The notes: generated by a model from the letters alone, not told the origin. A stretch of DNA of 64,000 nucleotides from Alphaproteobacteria bacterium (GCA_011523425.1 WTGU01000056.1:16799-80798), one strand, 5' to 3'; numbered from the stretch's first letter, positions 44,502-58,350 are shown. Numbers and translations are program-made.

Positions 44502-46769
44502 GTGACCGCGGCTTCCCTTTCCGGTGCCGGGCACCGAAGCGTGGCGTCGCGCGCGGCGCGCATCGCCGCCGCCGTCACGGCGCCCCTGCTCGTCGTGCTG
44601 CTGCTGGTCGCGGCTGCGCCCGAGGCCCGCGCTGCCGTCGATCTGGCCGGGGCGCTCACCACGGTGGAGCCCGGAGACCTGGTGCCGGGCGCAGACCGCT
44701 TCGGCCCGGTCGAGGGCAGCCCGCCGCGCGCCCCGGCGCTCGCAGGGTCGACCACGCTCGGCCACGTCTTCCTCAATACCGATGTCGCGGGCGCCGTGGG
44801 CTACTCGGGCAAGCCCATCCACCTCCTCATCGGGCTCGGCGCCGACGGCACCATCACCGGCGCCACGCTCCACGAGCACCACGAGCCCATCGTCCTCATC
44901 GGCATTCCCGAGCGGAAGGTGGAGAGCTTCATTGCCGGCTATGTCGGGCGCAACGTCCGCGAGTTCCTGGAGGAACGCGACGCCGGCGACCGCTCCCTCG
45001 ACATCATCGCCGGCGCGACGGTCACCATCATGGTGATCGACGACGCCATCCGCCGCTCCACCGTGAGGATGGCGCGGGTGCTCGGCCTCGTCGGGCTCGG
45101 CGCGGCGCCGGCGGCCGCGGCGCAGAGCCGGGGCGAGATCGACGCCGCTCAGCAGGGCACGGACGACTGGATGACCCTGATCGGCGACGGCTCGGTGCGC
45201 CGGCTCAGCCTCAGCGTCGGCGAGGTGACGGCCGACTTCGCGGCCGCGGGCAAGGAGAAGGCGGCGGCAAGGCCCGAGAGCGACGACCCGGAGGCCCGCT
45301 TCATCGACCTCTACGCGGGCCTCGTCAGCGCGCCCGTCATCGGCCGCAGCCTGCTCGGCGAGGCCGAGTACGAGAACCTGCGCGCGAGGCTTGAGCCCGG
45401 CCAGCACGCGCTGCTGATCGCCGCGAACGGCCTCTATTCATTCAAGGGATCGGGCTTCGTCCGGGGCGGCATTTTCGATCGCATCCAGCTCGCCCAGGGC
45501 GAGGGCAGCATCCGCTTCCGCGACCGCAACTACAAGCACCTGGGCGAGGTGGCCGCCGACCTCGCGCAGCCCTTCACCGAGGTCGGGCTCTTCGCGGTGC
45601 CGGCCGACGCCGGGTTCGATCCGGCCGCGCCGTGGACGCTCCAGCTCCTGGTGCAGCGCGCCATCGGCGCGCTCGACAAGGATTTCTTGCTCTACGAGCT
45701 CTCCTACACCCTGCCCGAGCGCTATCTGATACCCCCGCCGGCGCCGGCGGTCGCGACCGGGCCGGTGGCTGAGACCGGCGCGCTCCTGGCCGGGCCGGAC
45801 GGCGAGAGCGCGCTCTGGCAGCGCATCTGGGAGGACCGGGTCGTCGACGTGGCCGTGCTGGGCGCGGCGCTGATCGTGCTTACGCTGATCTTCTTCTTCC
45901 AGGACTGGTTCGCGCGCCGGCCGAGGCTCGCCACCGGCGTGCGGCTGGGCTTCCTGCTCTTCATCGTCGTCTGGCTGGGCGGCTTCGCCCAGGCCCAGCT
46001 CTCCGTGGTCAACATTCTCACCTTCGGCAGCGCGCTGATCACCGAGTTCCGCTGGAGCTACTTCCTGATGGACCCGCTGATCTTCCTGCTCTGGTGCGGC
46101 ACCGCGCTCGCGCTGCTCTTCTGGGGCCGGGGGGTCTTCTGCGGCTGGCTCTGCCCCTTCGGCGCGCTGCAGGAGCTTCTCAACAAGGCGGCAAGGCTCG
46201 CGCGCGTGCCGCAGCTCACCCTGCCCTGGGGGCTCCACGAGCGGATGTGGCCGGTCAAGTACGTGATCTTCATCGGCATATTCGGGGTCGCGCTGCACGA
46301 TCTGGCGCTCGCCGAGCAACTGGCCGAGGTCGAGCCCTTCAAGACCACGGTGATCCTGCGCTTCGCCCACGACTGGCCCTTCGTGGCCTGGGCCGGCGTG
46401 CTGCTGGGCGCCGGGCTCTTCGTCGAGCGCTTCTTCTGCCGCTATCTCTGCCCGCTGGGGGCGGCGCTCGCGATCCCCGGCAAGATCAGGATCATGGAGT
46501 GGCTGCGCCGCCACAAGGAATGCGGCGCGCCCTGCCATCGCTGCGCCCAGGAATGCATGGTGCAGGCGATCCATCCCGACGGGCACATCAATCCGAACGA
46601 GTGCCTCTACTGCCTGCACTGCCAGCAGGTCTATCACGACGAGCACCGCTGCCCGCCGATGATCCAGCGCCGCCTCAGGCGCGAGCGGCGGCGCGCGCGT
46701 GCGTCCGCGCACATCACCGTTCCGCCCGCGGCACCTGCGGGTCCAACCGGCACCACAACCAGTCCCTGA
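44502..46769 (+). CDS. nosR: NosR, electron-donating regulatory flavoprotein of N2O reduction
   Basis: NosR is a membrane protein that passes electrons from the quinone pool toward NosZ. The 755 residues begin with a signal peptide (to about 47), then a periplasmic FMN-binding domain with [13 protein letters not shown] near residue 170. Several membrane helices start near 445, with [10 protein letters not shown] and CRYLCPLGA loops, and two 4Fe-4S sites follow ([12 protein letters not shown] and [17 protein letters not shown]). The start is GTG; upstream ATGs lead quickly to stops. First gene of the operon behind the FNR-type box. Confidence 0.95.
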   Translation: MTAASLSGAGHRSVASRAARIAAAVTAPLLVVLLLVAAAPEARAAVDLAGALTTVEPGDLVPGADRFGPVEGSPPRAPALAGSTTLGHVFLNTDVAGAVGYSGKPIHLLIGLGADGTITGATLHEHHEPIVLIGIPERKVESFIAGYVGRNVREFLEERDAGDRSLDIIAGATVTIMVIDDAIRRSTVRMARVLGLVGLGAAPAAAAQSRGEIDAAQQGTDDWMTLIGDGSVRRLSLSVGEVTADFAAAGKEKAAARPESDDPEARFIDLYAGLVSAPVIGRSLLGEAEYENLRARLEPGQHALLIAANGLYSFKGSGFVRGGIFDRIQLAQGEGSIRFRDRNYKHLGEVAADLAQPFTEVGLFAVPADAGFDPAAPWTLQLLVQRAIGALDKDFLLYELSYTLPERYLIPPPAPAVATGPVAETGALLAGPDGESALWQRIWEDRVVDVAVLGAALIVLTLIFFFQDWFARRPRLATGVRLGFLLFIVVWLGGFAQAQLSVVNILTFGSALITEFRWSYFLMDPLIFLLWCGTALALLFWGRGVFCGWLCPFGALQELLNKAARLARVPQLTLPWGLHERMWPVKYVIFIGIFGVALHDLALAEQLAEVEPFKTTVILRFAHDWPFVAWAGVLLGAGLFVERFFCRYLCPLGAALAIPGKIRIMEWLRRHKECGAPCHRCAQECMVQAIHPDGHINPNECLYCLHCQQVYHDEHRCPPMIQRRLRRERRRARASAHITVPPAAPAGPTGTTTSP

Positions 46770-46792
46770 TGCCAAGCAGAGAGGAGAGATCC

Positions 46793-48718
46793 ATGCCGAA
46801 GAAGAAGTCACCGGAGCAGGGCGGCCTGACCCGCCGCGAGCTGATCGGCACCACGGCCAAGGTCGCCACCGTCGGCGGCGTGGTCGCCGCCGGAGTCGCG
46901 GGCGTGACCCCCGCTGACCCGCCGCGCAAGGCGCGCGCGGCCAGCGATTCGGGCGCGGGCACGGTGGGGCCGGGCCAGCTCGACGAGTATTACGGCTTCT
47001 GGTCGTCCGGCCAGTCCGGCGAGGTGCGCGTCTTCGGCGTCCCCTCCATGCGCGAGCTCCTCCGCATCCCGGTCTTCAACCGCTGCAGCGCCACCGGCTG
47101 GGGGCTCACCAACGAGAGCCGCAGGATCATGACCGAGAATCTCCTGCCCGAGACCAAGGCGTTTCTCGCATCCCGCGGCGGCATCTACACCAACGGCGAT
47201 GCGCACCACCCGCACATGTCGTTCACCGACGGCACCTATGACGGGCGCTACGTCTGGATCAACGACAAGGCGAACACGCGGGTCGCCCGCATCCGCTGCG
47301 ACGTGATGAGGGTCGACAAGATCGTGGAGATCCCCAACGCCAACGATATCCACGGCCTGCGGCCCCAGAAGTACCCGCGCACCGGCTATGTCTTCTGCAA
47401 CGGCGAGCACGAGATTCCGCTGCCCAACGACGGCTCGGTGCTGGACGACCCGTCGCAGTACATCGCGATCTTCACCGCGCTCGACGGCGACACCATGGAG
47501 GTGGCTTGGCAGGTGATCGTCGACGGCAACCTCGACAATGTCGACGCCGACTACCAGGGCAAGTACGCCGTCTCCACCTGCTACAACTCCGAGATGGGCA
47601 TGAACCTGGAGGAGATGACCGCTGCCGAGCAGGACTGGGCCGTCGTCTTCAACATCGCCCGCATCGAGCAGGGGGTGAAGGACGGCGACTACACCGTCCA
47701 TCAGGGGGTCAAGGTGCTGGACGGCCGCAAGGGCTCGCCCTACACCCGCTACATCCCGATCTCCACCAGCCCGCACGGCGTCAACACCGCGCCCGACGGC
47801 CACCACATCGTCATCAACGGCAAGCTCTCGCCGACCGTCTCGGTCATCGACGTGCGCCGGCTCGACGACCTGTTCGACGACAAGATCGCGCCGCGCGACG
47901 TGATCGTCGCCGAGCCCGAGCTCGGTCTCGGCCCGCTGCACACCGCCTTCGACGGGCGCGGCAACTGCTTCACCACGATCTTCCTCGACAGCCAGGTCTG
48001 CAAGTGGAACATGGAGGCCGCCATTCGCCAGTACAACGGCGAGGAGGTCGACCCGATCCTCGAGAAGATCGACGTCCACTACCAGCCCGGCCACAACCAC
48101 ACCTCCATGGGAGAGACCAAGGAGGCCGACGGCAAGTGGCTGGTCTCGCTCAACAAGTTCTCGAAGGACCGGTTCATCAACGTGGGTCCGCTCAAGCCCG
48201 AATGCGAGCAGCTCATCGACATCTCGGGCGACAGCATGCAGCTCGTGCACGATGGCCCCACCTTCTCGGAGCCCCACGACTGCATCATCGTCCACCGCAG
48301 CAAGATGAACCCGAACCAGATCTGGGAGCGCGAGGATCCCACCTGGGAAGAGGCGCGCCAGTGGGCGGCGAAGGACGGCGTCGACCTCGACTGGGGCGAG
48401 GACGTGATCCGCGACGGCAACAAGGTGCGGGTCTACATGTACTCGGTCGCGCCCGCGTTCAGCCTTGAGAAGTTCGAGGTGAACGAGGGCGACGAGGTCA
48501 CGGTCTTCATCACCAATCAGGACGACGTCGACGACCTCACCCACGGCTGGAGCCTCTCCAACTACGGGGTGGCCATGGAGGTGCCGCCGCAGGCGACCGC
48601 GTCGGTGACGTTCACCGCCGACCGGCCGGGCGTCCACTGGTTCTACTGCCAGTGGTTCTGTCACGCCCTCCACATGGAGATGCGGGGGCGGATGTTCGTG
48701 AAGCCCAAGACCGCCTGA
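46793..48718 (+). CDS. nosZ: Nitrous-oxide reductase, clade I (Tat-exported)
   Basis: NosZ reduces N2O to N2 in the periplasm. The 641 residues start with a twin-arginine signal ([13 protein letters not shown]), which marks clade I enzymes. Histidine segments for the CuZ cluster are all present: [47 protein letters not shown] and SEPHDC. The CuA site [12 protein letters not shown] is intact (Cys619, Cys623, His627, Met630). A GAGGAGAG site precedes ATG 46793. The stop shares one base with the nosD ATG. Confidence 0.98.
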   Translation: MPKKKSPEQGGLTRRELIGTTAKVATVGGVVAAGVAGVTPADPPRKARAASDSGAGTVGPGQLDEYYGFWSSGQSGEVRVFGVPSMRELLRIPVFNRCSATGWGLTNESRRIMTENLLPETKAFLASRGGIYTNGDAHHPHMSFTDGTYDGRYVWINDKANTRVARIRCDVMRVDKIVEIPNANDIHGLRPQKYPRTGYVFCNGEHEIPLPNDGSVLDDPSQYIAIFTALDGDTMEVAWQVIVDGNLDNVDADYQGKYAVSTCYNSEMGMNLEEMTAAEQDWAVVFNIARIEQGVKDGDYTVHQGVKVLDGRKGSPYTRYIPISTSPHGVNTAPDGHHIVINGKLSPTVSVIDVRRLDDLFDDKIAPRDVIVAEPELGLGPLHTAFDGRGNCFTTIFLDSQVCKWNMEAAIRQYNGEEVDPILEKIDVHYQPGHNHTSMGETKEADGKWLVSLNKFSKDRFINVGPLKPECEQLIDISGDSMQLVHDGPTFSEPHDCIIVHRSKMNPNQIWEREDPTWEEARQWAAKDGVDLDWGEDVIRDGNKVRVYMYSVAPAFSLEKFEVNEGDEVTVFITNQDDVDDLTHGWSLSNYGVAMEVPPQATASVTFTADRPGVHWFYCQWFCHALHMEMRGRMFVKPKTA

Positions 48719-49985
48719 TGCGGCTGCGGCTCGCGGTGCCGGTCCTCTGCGCGGCGGCGCTCCTGCTCGCCGCCCAAGGGGGGCCGCGCGCCGCGCCCGC
48801 GGCGGTCACGGAGGTCGCACCCGGCCCCGGCACGCTGCAGGCCGCGCTCGATGCCGCCGCGCCCGGCGCTGTTCTGCGGCTTGCCGCGGGCGTCTACCCG
48901 GGGCCAGTCACCATCGACCGCCCGCTCACCCTCGAGGGCGTGCCCGGCGCCATCCTCGACGGGGGCGGGCGGGGCCGGGTGCTCAGCATCGCTGCGCCGG
49001 ACGTGACGGTGCGCGGGCTCACCGTCCGCAACTCGGGCCTCAGCCTCGCCGAGACCGACGCCGGAATATTCCTCGACAAGGCCGCCTCGGGCGCGCTGGT
49101 CGAGGGCAACCGGGTGGAGAACAACCTCTTCGGCATCTACCTGCACGGCGCCAGGAACGCGCTCGTGCAGGGCAACGATGTCATCGGCAACCGCGACCTG
49201 CGCATGAGCGAGCGCGGCAACGGCATTCACCTCTGGGCGGCCAAGGGGTCGGTGGTCGACGGCAACCGGGTCCGCTACGGCCGGGACGGCATCTTCGTCA
49301 CCACCAGCCGCAAGAACGCCTTCCGCAACAACGAGTTCCGGGACCTGCGCTTCGCCATTCACTACATGTACACCCACGACAGCGAGGTCAGCGGCAACGA
49401 CTCGCGGAACAATCACGTGGGCTATGCCCTGATGTACTCGGACCGGCTGCGCGTGTTCGGCAACCGCTCCGAGGGCGACCGCGACCACGGCTTCCTCTTC
49501 AACTTCGCCAACAAGTCGCGGATCGAGGGCAATCTCGTGCGCGCCGGCCGCACCAAGTGCGTCTTCCTCTACAACGCGAACCGCAACAGGATCGGCGGCA
49601 ACCTGTTCGAGGGCTGCGCCATCGGCATCCACTTCACCGCCGGCTCCGAGGGCAATCTCATCGCCGGCAACGGCTTCGTCGGCAACGCGACACAGGTGAA
49701 GTACGTCGGCACGCGCCACGTCGAGTGGTCCGTGGACGGCGTCGGCAACTACTGGAGCGACAATCCCGCCTTCGACCTCGACGGCGACGGCATCGCCGAT
49801 GCGCCCTACCGGCCCAACGACCTCGTCGATCAGGTGGTCTGGCGTCATCCGCTGGCCAAGCTGCTGCTGACCAGCCCGTCGGTGCGCATCCTGCGCTGGG
49901 CTCATGACCGCTTCCCCTCGCTCTATCCGGGCGGCGTGGTCGATTCCGCGCCGCTCATGCGCCCGCCCCGGCCGGAGGCCGGCTG

Positions 49986-49986
<1 letters not shown>
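48718..49986 (+). CDS. nosD: NosD, copper-site maturation protein
   Basis: The 422-residue periplasmic protein has a signal peptide (about 1-26) and a right-handed beta-helix made of many G-N-x-repeat turns, as in other NosD/CASH-domain proteins. It works with the NosFY transporter to assemble the CuZ site of NosZ. The ATG overlaps the nosZ stop and the stop overlaps the nosF ATG, so translation is chained. Confidence 0.95.
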
Positions 49987-50908
<922 letters not shown>

Positions 50909-50912
<4 letters not shown>

Positions 50913-51736
50913 GCGCGGTCGCCGTCATCGCCGGCCGCGAGGTGCTGGCGGGCGTGCGCAACAGGTGGATGCTCGCGGCTACGCTGCTGCTCGGCGCGCT
51001 CGCGCTGACGCTCGCCTTCGTCGGCTCGAGCCCGGTCGGCGCGGTCGACGCGACGCGTCTCTCGATCACCGTGGTGAGCCTGTCGAGCCTGTCGGTCTTC
51101 CTGGTGCCGCTGATCGGCCTGCTGGTGAGCTACGACGCCCTGGTCGGCGAGATCGAGCGCGGCACCATGCCGCTCCTGATGACCTGCCCGGTCACCCGCT
51201 GGCGCATTGTGCTCGGCAAATTCGCGGGCCAGGTCGCGATCCTCGTCGTCGCCACGGTTGCGGGCTTCGGCATCGCCGCGCTCGCGACCGGCCTCGGCGA
51301 CGGCAGCGATGCCGATGCCTGGGGCGCCTTCGGGATCATGGTCGGCGGCTCCATCCTGCTGGGCGCGGCCTTCATCGCGCTCGGCACGCTCTTCAGCGCA
51401 GTGGTGGCGGAGCGCGGCACCGCCGCGGGAGTCTCGGTCGCGGCATGGCTGGTCTTCGTCGTGCTCTTCGACATGGCGCTGCTCGCGATCCTGGTCGCCG
51501 ACGAGGGGCAGGCGGTCTCGGGCGAGCTCTTCCGGGTGCTCCTCCTGCTCAATCCCACCGATGTCTACCGCATGCTGACGCTCGCCGGCTCCGAGACCGT
51601 GGGCGCGCTCTCCGGCATGGCGGGCGTGAGCGCGGAGGCCGCCTTCGGGCCCGCGCTCCTGGTGCCGGTGATGCTGCTCTGGATCGCGGTGCCGCTCGGC
51701 CTCGCGGGCCTTCTCTTCGGGAGGAAGGAGCTGTGA
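50909..51736 (+). CDS. nosY: NosY, membrane subunit of the NosDFY complex
   Basis: The 275-residue protein has six hydrophobic segments, as in ABC-2 type permeases, with the conserved SYDALVGEIERGTMPLL loop. The start is GTG, overlapping the nosF stop. It should pair with NosF and contact NosD. Confidence 0.94.
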
Positions 51737-52281
51737 GGCGCCTCCGCGTCCTGCTGGCGGCGGGCCTGCTCGCGCTGGTCGTGAACGCCGGCTGCGATGG
51801 AGAGGAAGAGGTGGCGGCCAGGCCGCCGCCCGTGGAGCCGACCCGCGATGCCTCGGGCCACTATTGCGGCATGATCCTGGTCGATCACAAGGGGCCCAAG
51901 GCCCAGATCCACCTCCCCGACGAGGCCGAGCCGGTGTGGTTCTCCTCGGTGCGCGACGCCATCGCCTACACCATGCTGCCCGAGGAGCCCCGAAACATCG
52001 CCGCCATGTACGTGAACGACATGGGCGCCGCCCGGTGGGATGCGCCCGAGCCCGGCACCTGGATCGACGCCGACGGCGCTTGGTACGTGATCGGCAGCGA
52101 CCGTCTCGGCGGCATGGGGGTGGCCGAGGCGGTGCCCTTCGCGGCCCGCGCCGCCGCCCTGCAGTTCACGGAGGAGCATGGCGGGCGGATCGTCGCGCTC
52201 GCGGACGTGCCGGAGGGCTACATCTTCGCCTATGCCGACGAGCCCGAGGGCGGGATGTCGATGCAGGAGGCCCAGCAATGA
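51733..52281 (+). CDS. nosL: NosL, copper-chaperone lipoprotein
   Basis: The 182 residues start with a lipoprotein signal and lipobox cysteine Cys21 (VVNAGCDG). The copper-binding CGM motif is at 45-47 and is followed by VDHKGPKAQIHL. NosL delivers copper to NosZ or NosD. The GTG start overlaps the nosY stop and the nosL stop overlaps nosX (ATGA). Confidence 0.94.
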   Translation: MRRLRVLLAAGLLALVVNAGCDGEEEVAARPPPVEPTRDASGHYCGMILVDHKGPKAQIHLPDEAEPVWFSSVRDAIAYTMLPEEPRNIAAMYVNDMGAARWDAPEPGTWIDADGAWYVIGSDRLGGMGVAEAVPFAARAAALQFTEEHGGRIVALADVPEGYIFAYADEPEGGMSMQEAQQ

Positions 52282-53264
52282 GGCGCGCAACGGGTCCGGC
52301 GCCGACGCGGCGCCGCTTCATCGCCATCGCCGCCGCGGCGGCCGGCCTGCCGCTGGCGGCGCTCCCCGCCGGCGCGGCGCAGGCGCCGCTCCACCGCTGG
52401 TCCGGTATCGCGCTGGGGGCCAAGGCCGAGATCGCCCTGCACGACCCGGATGCGGCCCGTGCGCGCCGGCTGATCGCGGCCTGCGTCGCCGAGATCGACC
52501 GGCTGGAGGACGTGTTCAGCCTCTACCGGCCGGAGAGCGCCATCTGCCGGCTCAACCGCTCCGGCCGCCTCGCAGCCCCGCCGCTGGAGCTGGTCGCGCT
52601 GCTGGCGGAGGCGCGGACCTATGCGAAGCGGACGGACGGCGCCTTCGACGTCACGGTGCAGCCGCTCTGGCACCTCTATGCCGCGCACTTCGCGCGTGCG
52701 CGTGCCGATGCGCGCGGGCCGGGGGAGGCCGCTCTGGCGCGCGTTCGGGCGCTGGTGGACCATCGGGCGTTGGAGATCGACGCGGCGGAGGTCCGCTTCG
52801 CCCGGCCCGGCATGGCGCTGACGCTGAACGGGATCGCCCAGGGCTACATCACCGATCGCATCGCCGCTCTGCTCCGGGACGCCGGCATGACGGACGTCCT
52901 GCTGGACATCGGCGAGTGCCGGGCGCTCGGCCGCCATCCCGCAGGCCGCCCCTGGCGCGTTGGCCTCCGCCGGGCGGCGGAGCCGGACAGTGTCGCGCGC
53001 ACCATCGCGCTTGCGGACGGCGCCGTCGCCACCTCGGCGGGCAGCGCCAGCCCGTTCGAGCCGAGCGGCCGCTGGCACCATCTCTTCGACCCCGCGACAG
53101 GTCTGCCTGCGCAGCCGGCGGCGCAGGTCTCAGTGATCGCGCCGAGCACCACCATGGCCGATGCGCTGTCGACCGCGCTCGCCGTCTCTCTTCCTGCGCG
53201 CGCCGCCGCAATCGCCGCCCGCTTCCCCGGGATCGACGTGCTATCCGACGCGGCTGCGGGCTAG
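52278..53264 (+). CDS. nosX: NosX, ApbE-type FAD:protein FMN transferase
   Basis: NosX attaches FMN to NosR. The 328 residues have a Tat-type signal (TRRRFIAIAAAAAG), the NGIAQGYITDRIAALL motif and the late HHLFDPATGLPA and TTMADALSTALAV blocks of ApbE proteins. It ends the operon; 43 bases separate it from thrB, with no hairpin I can see. Confidence 0.93.
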   Translation: MRRATGPAPTRRRFIAIAAAAAGLPLAALPAGAAQAPLHRWSGIALGAKAEIALHDPDAARARRLIAACVAEIDRLEDVFSLYRPESAICRLNRSGRLAAPPLELVALLAEARTYAKRTDGAFDVTVQPLWHLYAAHFARARADARGPGEAALARVRALVDHRALEIDAAEVRFARPGMALTLNGIAQGYITDRIAALLRDAGMTDVLLDIGECRALGRHPAGRPWRVGLRRAAEPDSVARTIALADGAVATSAGSASPFEPSGRWHHLFDPATGLPAQPAAQVSVIAPSTTMADALSTALAVSLPARAAAIAARFPGIDVLSDAAAG

Positions 53265-53307
53265 GATACGCCCCGCCCAACCCCGATTCCCGCCGAGCGG
53301 GCGCCCG

Positions 53308-54273
53308 ATGGCCGTCTACACCGAAGTCTCAGACGACGAGCTTGCCGCGTTCATCGCGGACTACGACATCGGCCCGGTCCTCTCCTTCAAGGGCATCGCC
53401 GAGGGGGTCGAGAACTCGAACTACGTCCTGCTGACCGGGGGCGGCCCCTACATCCTCACGCTCTACGAGAAGCGCGTCGCCGAAGCCGACCTGCCCTTCT
53501 TCCTCGGCCTGATCGAGCATCTGGCGGCGCGCGGCGTGCCGTGTCCGGTTCCGGTCCACGGGCGGGACGGCGAAGTGCTGCGCAGGCTCTGCGGCCGGCC
53601 GGCGGCGATCACGAGCTTCCTCGCCGGCGTCTGGCCGAGGCGCCCCCGGCCCGACCAGTGCGCGGCGCTCGGCGAGGCGCTGGCGCGGTTGCACCTCGCG
53701 GGCCTCGACTACGCGCCGCAGCGCGCCAACGCGCTCTCCCTCGATAGCTGGCGGCCGCTGTTCGAGCGCTGCCGCGCGGGCGCCGACGACGTGGCGCCGG
53801 GGCTCTCGGCCGAGGTCGCGGCCACGCTGAGCCGCATCGACGCCGAGTGGCCGCGCGACCTGCCGCGCGGCGTGATCCACGCCGACCTTTTCCCCGACAA
53901 CGTCTTCTTCGAGCGCGACCGGCTCAGCGGTCTGATCGACTTCTACTTCGCCTGCAACGACGCGCTGGTCTACGACCTCGCCGTCTGCCTCAACGCCTGG
54001 TGCTTCGAGCCCGATCTCAGCTTCAACGTGACCAAGGCGCGCCTCATGATCGCGCGTTATCGCGCGGTGCGCCGCTGCTCGGCCGACGAGATCGCCGCGC
54101 TCCCGCGCCTTGCGGAGGGGGCGGCGCTGCGCTTCCTGCTGACCCGCCTCTACGACTGGATCAACCAGGTGGACGGCGCGCTCGTCAAGCCCAAGGACCC
54201 GCGCGAGTACCTCCACAAGCTCCGCTTCCATCGCGGCGTGAGGGACCCTGCGGCCTACGGCATCGATCCGTGA
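53308..54273 (+). CDS. thrB: Homoserine kinase type II (ThrB, APH fold)
   Basis: It phosphorylates homoserine in threonine synthesis. The 321 residues have the aminoglycoside-phosphotransferase fold, with [13 protein letters not shown] near the start and the catalytic [13 protein letters not shown] followed by [10 protein letters not shown]. Start ATG 53308. The thrB-rnhA pair is frequent in Alphaproteobacteria; ispH, often before it, is replaced here by the nos operon. Confidence 0.93.
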   Translation: MAVYTEVSDDELAAFIADYDIGPVLSFKGIAEGVENSNYVLLTGGGPYILTLYEKRVAEADLPFFLGLIEHLAARGVPCPVPVHGRDGEVLRRLCGRPAAITSFLAGVWPRRPRPDQCAALGEALARLHLAGLDYAPQRANALSLDSWRPLFERCRAGADDVAPGLSAEVAATLSRIDAEWPRDLPRGVIHADLFPDNVFFERDRLSGLIDFYFACNDALVYDLAVCLNAWCFEPDLSFNVTKARLMIARYRAVRRCSADEIAALPRLAEGAALRFLLTRLYDWINQVDGALVKPKDPREYLHKLRFHRGVRDPAAYGIDP

Positions 54274-54713
54274 CCGTTAGGATCTATACCGACGGCGCCT
54301 GCAGCGGCAATCCGGGGCCGGGCGGCTGGGGCGCGGTGCTGCTCTTCGGCGAACACCGCCGCGAGATCAGCGGCGCGGCGCCCGAGACCACCAACAACCG
54401 CATGGAGCTCACCGCCGCGATCCGGGCGCTGGAAGCACTCACCCGCCGCTCGGCGGTCGACCTCTACACCGACAGCACCTACGTCAAGGACGGCATCACC
54501 CGGTGGCTCGCGAACTGGAAGGCCAAAGGCTGGCGCACCGCATCGAAAACCCCGGTCAAGAACCGCGACCTGTGGGAGGCCCTCGATGCCCTCAGCAGCC
54601 GCCACGACGTGCGCTGGCACTGGGTGCGGGGCCATGCCGGCACGGCCGAGAACGAGCGCGCCGATGCGCTCGCCCGCGCGGCGCTGAAAGAGGGGGTTAC
54701 TCCGCGGCGCTGA
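54270..54713 (+). CDS. rnhA: Ribonuclease HI
   Basis: RNase HI degrades RNA in RNA-DNA hybrids. The 147 residues have the catalytic acids Asp8 ([16 protein letters not shown]), Glu46 (NNRMELTAA) and Asp68 (YTDSTYV), and the [10 protein letters not shown] end motif. GTG start overlaps the thrB stop. The 3' end overlaps the convergent oxidoreductase gene by 17 bases. Confidence 0.97.
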   Translation: MTVRIYTDGACSGNPGPGGWGAVLLFGEHRREISGAAPETTNNRMELTAAIRALEALTRRSAVDLYTDSTYVKDGITRWLANWKAKGWRTASKTPVKNRDLWEALDALSSRHDVRWHWVRGHAGTAENERADALARAALKEGVTPRR

Positions 54714-57700
54714 CCTGGGGCGCGGGCGCGCGGAAGGCGGCCAGCAACTCGGCCTCGCGCTCCTTCGCGCAGGCGATGTTGGCCTCCTTCACGTGGCCGA
54801 AGCCGCGCATGGCGAGCGGCACCTCGGCGATCTCTACCGCGAGCGCATGGTTGTCCGAGGCGAGGCCGGCGATCAGCGCGTCGACCGTGGCCTCGTACTC
54901 GCCGATCAGCGCCCGCTCCCGGCGCCGCTCGGCGGTGTAGCCGAAGGGGTCGAGGGCGGTCCCGCGCAGGCCCTTGAAGGCCGCCAGCAGGCGGAAGGCC
55001 GGCAGCATCCAGGACCCGAAGATCTGCTTCTTCAGATGGCCGGTCTCGGGGTCGCGGCGGGCGAAGAGCGGCGGCGCCAGGCTGAAGCGGAGCCCGATCC
55101 GCCCCTCGAACTGCGACGCCACACGGGCCTGGAAGCGGCCGTCGGTGAAGAGCCGGGCGACCTCGTACTCGTCCTTGTAGGCGAGCAGCTTGTGATAGGC
55201 GCGGGCGACCGCCTCGCCGAGGGACTCGCGGCCCGGCGCGCGTTGCCGCTCGGCCTCCCGCACGCGGGCCACCAGCGCCCGGTAGCGCGCGGCGTAGGCC
55301 GTGTTCTGATAGGCCCTGAGGTCGGCGGCGCGGCGCTCGATCAGCGCGTCCAGCCCTTCAGCCTGCGCATCCTCGCGCAGCGTGCCGGTCTCGGCCGCCG
55401 CGTCCAGCACGGCCTGCCGGTCGTGCGCCGCGGCGCGGCCCCAGCGGAAGGCGCGCAGGTTGGCGTCGGTGGCGACGCCGTTGAGCGCGATCGCCCGTTC
55501 GATCGCGTCCGCACCGAGCGGGACCAGGCCGCGCTGGTAGGCGACGCCTAGGAGGAAGAGGTTGGCGTAGACGGCATCGCCGATCAGCGCCGTGGCCAGC
55601 CGGGTCGCGTCGACGACGTCGATCCCCCGTGCCGACGCCGCGATCACCCGCTCGAGCTGGTCGGCGGGGTAGGCGAGGTCGGGCACCCGGGTGAAGTCTC
55701 CGGTCGGCATGCGCGCGCCGTTGATCACGGCATGCGAGGCGCTGCGGTCGAGCCGCGAGGTCGCCTCCCGGCTCGCCGCCACCACCAGGTCGATGCCGAG
55801 CAGAAGCCTGGCCCCGCCCGTGGCGATGCGCACCGCGTGGAGGTCGCCCGCCCGTTCGGCGATGCGGACATGGCTGGTGACGGCGCCGTACTTCTGGGCG
55901 AGGCCCGCCTTGTCGAGCACCGTGGCGCCCTTGCCCTCGAGCCTCGCCGCCGTGCCGAGCAGCGCGCCGAGGGTGACGATCCCGGTGCCGCCCACGCCGG
56001 CCAGCAGGATGCCGTAGGGCTCGGCGCAGGAGGGACGCGCGGGCTCCGGCAGCGCGGCGATGGGCCGCTCGGAGACGCCGTCGGAAGCGCCCGCCCGCCG
56101 CGTCCCCCCCTTGACCAGCACGAAGCTCGGGCAGAAGCCCTTGAGGCAGGAGAAATCCTTGTTGCAGGCGGACTGGTCGATCGCCCGCTTGCGGCCGAAC
56201 TCGGTCTCCAGCGGCACCACCGAGAGGCAGTTGGACTGCACGCCGCAGTCGCCGCAGCCCTCGCAGACGTCCGGGTTGATGATGACCCGCCAGTCCGGGT
56301 CCTCCAGCGTGCCGCGCTTGCGCCGGCGCCGCTTCTCGGTCGCGCACATCTGGTCGTAGACGATGGCCGAGACCCCCTCCCAGACGCGCAGCTCTCGCTG
56401 CACCCGGTCGAGCTCGTCCCGGTGGTGGATCGTCACGCCGTCGGCGAACTGCCCGTCGAAGGGGTACTTCTCCGGCTGGTCGGTGACCACGGCGATGCGG
56501 CCCACGCCTTCCGCCTGGATCTGGCGGGTCACGCGCTGGACCGAGAGCGGCCCGTCCATGGGCTGGCCGCCGGTCATCGCGACCGCGTCGTTGTAGAGGA
56601 TCTTGTAGGTCATGTTGACGTTGGCGGCGACGGCGGCGCGGATCGCCAGAATGCCGGAGTGGAAGTAGGTGCCGTCGCCGATGTTCTGGAACACGTGGCG
56701 GGTCTCGGTGAAGGGCGCCTGCCCGATCCAGCTCGCGCCCTCGCCGCCCATGTGGGTGAAGGTCGCGGTCTCGCGGTCCATCCACTGCGCCATGTAGTGG
56801 CAGCCGATGCCGGCGAGCGCGCGGCTCCCCTCCGGCACCTTGGTCGAGCTGTTGTGCGGGCAGCCGGAGCAGAAGTAGGGCACGCGCTCGATGGCCGCGG
56901 GCTCGGCAGCGGCGCTCTCCGCCCACCTGGCCTGCAGATGGGCGGCGCGCGCCTCGATGCGCTCGTCCGTGCCGAAGCGCGCGAGCCTGGCGGCGATGGT
57001 CTGCGCCACCCCGCCCGGGTCGAGCTCGCCGGAGGCACGCAGCAGCGGCCGCCCGTCCTCGTCGCACTTGCCGACGACGCGGGGCCGCGCGCTCGCCGGC
57101 AGGTTGTAGAGGATCTCCTTGATCTGGTTCTCGATGAAGCCGCGCTTCTCCTCCACCACGAGGATCTCGTCCAGCCCGCCGGCGAAGCGCCTGATGCCGT
57201 CCGGCTCCAGCGGCCAGCTCATGCCAACCTTGTAGAGGGCGAGGCCTGAGCGCCGGGCCAGTTCCTCGTCGATGCCGAGGTCGTCGAGCGCCTGGCGCAC
57301 GTCGAGGTAGGACTTGCCGGTGGTGACGATGCCGAGGCGGCGCCCCGGCCCGTCGATCACGGCGCGGTCGAGCCGGTTCGCCCGGCCGTAGGCGCGGGCG
57401 GCCGCGAGCTTGTGCTCCAGCAGCCGCTCCTCCTGGTCGAGCGGCGTGTCCGGCCAGCGGACGTTGAGCCCGCCCGGCGGCAGCGCATGGTCCTCCGGCG
57501 GGACGATGGCGACGCGGTGGGGGTCCACGGAGACGATGGCCGAGCTGTCCACGGTCTCGGCGATGCAGATGAAGCCGACCCAGAGGCCGGCGTAGCGCGA
57601 GAGCCCCCAGCCGTGCAGCCCGAAATCCAGGAACTCCTGGACACCGGCGGGGTTGAGCACCGGCATGGCGGCGCTCACGAAGTCGAATTCGCTCTGATGC

Positions 57701-58167
57701 GCCGTCGTCGAGGAGGCGCAGACGTGGTCGTCGCCGGCGAGCGCGATGACGCCGCCGTGGGGCGCCGTGCCGGCGTTGTTGGCGTGCTTGAAGACGTCCA
57801 TCGTGCGGTCGACGCCCGGCCCCTTGCCGTACCAGATGGCGAAGACGCCGTCGTGCTTCGCGCCGGGGAAGAGCCCCACCTGCTGTGTGCCCCAGAGCGC
57901 GGTGGCCGCCGTGTCCTCGTTGACGCCCGGCCGGAACAGCACGTTGTGCGTCTCCAGGAACCGCTGCGCCTGCCACAGCGCCCGGTCGAAATTGCCGAGC
58001 GGCGAGCCGCGGTAGCCCGAGATCATGCAGGCCGTGTCGAGCCCGGCCGCCTTGTCCCTCAGATGCTGCATCATCGGCAGCCTGACCAGGGCCTGGGTGC
58101 CGGTCATGTAGATCTCGCCCGAGCGGGCGGCGTACTTGTCGTCGAGCGAAACCGCGGCGAGCGTCAT
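54697..58167 (-). CDS. Indolepyruvate ferredoxin oxidoreductase, fused single-chain
   Basis: This large enzyme of about 1156 residues decarboxylates aryl pyruvates to aryl-acetyl-CoA. The N-terminal half carries the pyrimidine-binding domain ([13 protein letters not shown]), then the TPP domain ([22 protein letters not shown]) with a 4Fe-4S ferredoxin motif ([13 protein letters not shown]). The C-terminal third is the gamma domain ([15 protein letters not shown]). Single-chain enzymes of this type are found in aerobic Proteobacteria. ATG 58167 is used; the frame stays open much further upstream but lies antisense to the next gene. Confidence 0.93.
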   Translation of the reverse strand: MTLAAVSLDDKYAARSGEIYMTGTQALVRLPMMQHLRDKAAGLDTACMISGYRGSPLGNFDRALWQAQRFLETHNVLFRPGVNEDTAATALWGTQQVGLFPGAKHDGVFAIWYGKGPGVDRTMDVFKHANNAGTAPHGGVIALAGDDHVCASSTTAHQSEFDFVSAAMPVLNPAGVQEFLDFGLHGWGLSRYAGLWVGFICIAETVDSSAIVSVDPHRVAIVPPEDHALPPGGLNVRWPDTPLDQEERLLEHKLAAARAYGRANRLDRAVIDGPGRRLGIVTTGKSYLDVRQALDDLGIDEELARRSGLALYKVGMSWPLEPDGIRRFAGGLDEILVVEEKRGFIENQIKEILYNLPASARPRVVGKCDEDGRPLLRASGELDPGGVAQTIAARLARFGTDERIEARAAHLQARWAESAAAEPAAIERVPYFCSGCPHNSSTKVPEGSRALAGIGCHYMAQWMDRETATFTHMGGEGASWIGQAPFTETRHVFQNIGDGTYFHSGILAIRAAVAANVNMTYKILYNDAVAMTGGQPMDGPLSVQRVTRQIQAEGVGRIAVVTDQPEKYPFDGQFADGVTIHHRDELDRVQRELRVWEGVSAIVYDQMCATEKRRRRKRGTLEDPDWRVIINPDVCEGCGDCGVQSNCLSVVPLETEFGRKRAIDQSACNKDFSCLKGFCPSFVLVKGGTRRAGASDGVSERPIAALPEPARPSCAEPYGILLAGVGGTGIVTLGALLGTAARLEGKGATVLDKAGLAQKYGAVTSHVRIAERAGDLHAVRIATGGARLLLGIDLVVAASREATSRLDRSASHAVINGARMPTGDFTRVPDLAYPADQLERVIAASARGIDVVDATRLATALIGDAVYANLFLLGVAYQRGLVPLGADAIERAIALNGVATDANLRAFRWGRAAAHDRQAVLDAAAETGTLREDAQAEGLDALIERRAADLRAYQNTAYAARYRALVARVREAERQRAPGRESLGEAVARAYHKLLAYKDEYEVARLFTDGRFQARVASQFEGRIGLRFSLAPPLFARRDPETGHLKKQIFGSWMLPAFRLLAAFKGLRGTALDPFGYTAERRRERALIGEYEATVDALIAGLASDNHALAVEIAEVPLAMRGFGHVKEANIACAKEREAELLAAFRAPAPQVSAAE

Positions 58168-58350
58168 CGTCGATCCTGTCGTGACTATCCGGCGCCTTCG
58201 GGGAAGGGGCGGCGGCGCAACCACGCCCCGGCCATCATACCCCATGCTGCCGTCTCGGCACGACGCCGGCACGGGCCCGCCGCATTGCGTTTGCGCCCTG
58301 GTGCTGACACTTTCGCAGCCCAGATCAGGCACCCCGCGCGGGAGGCGAGC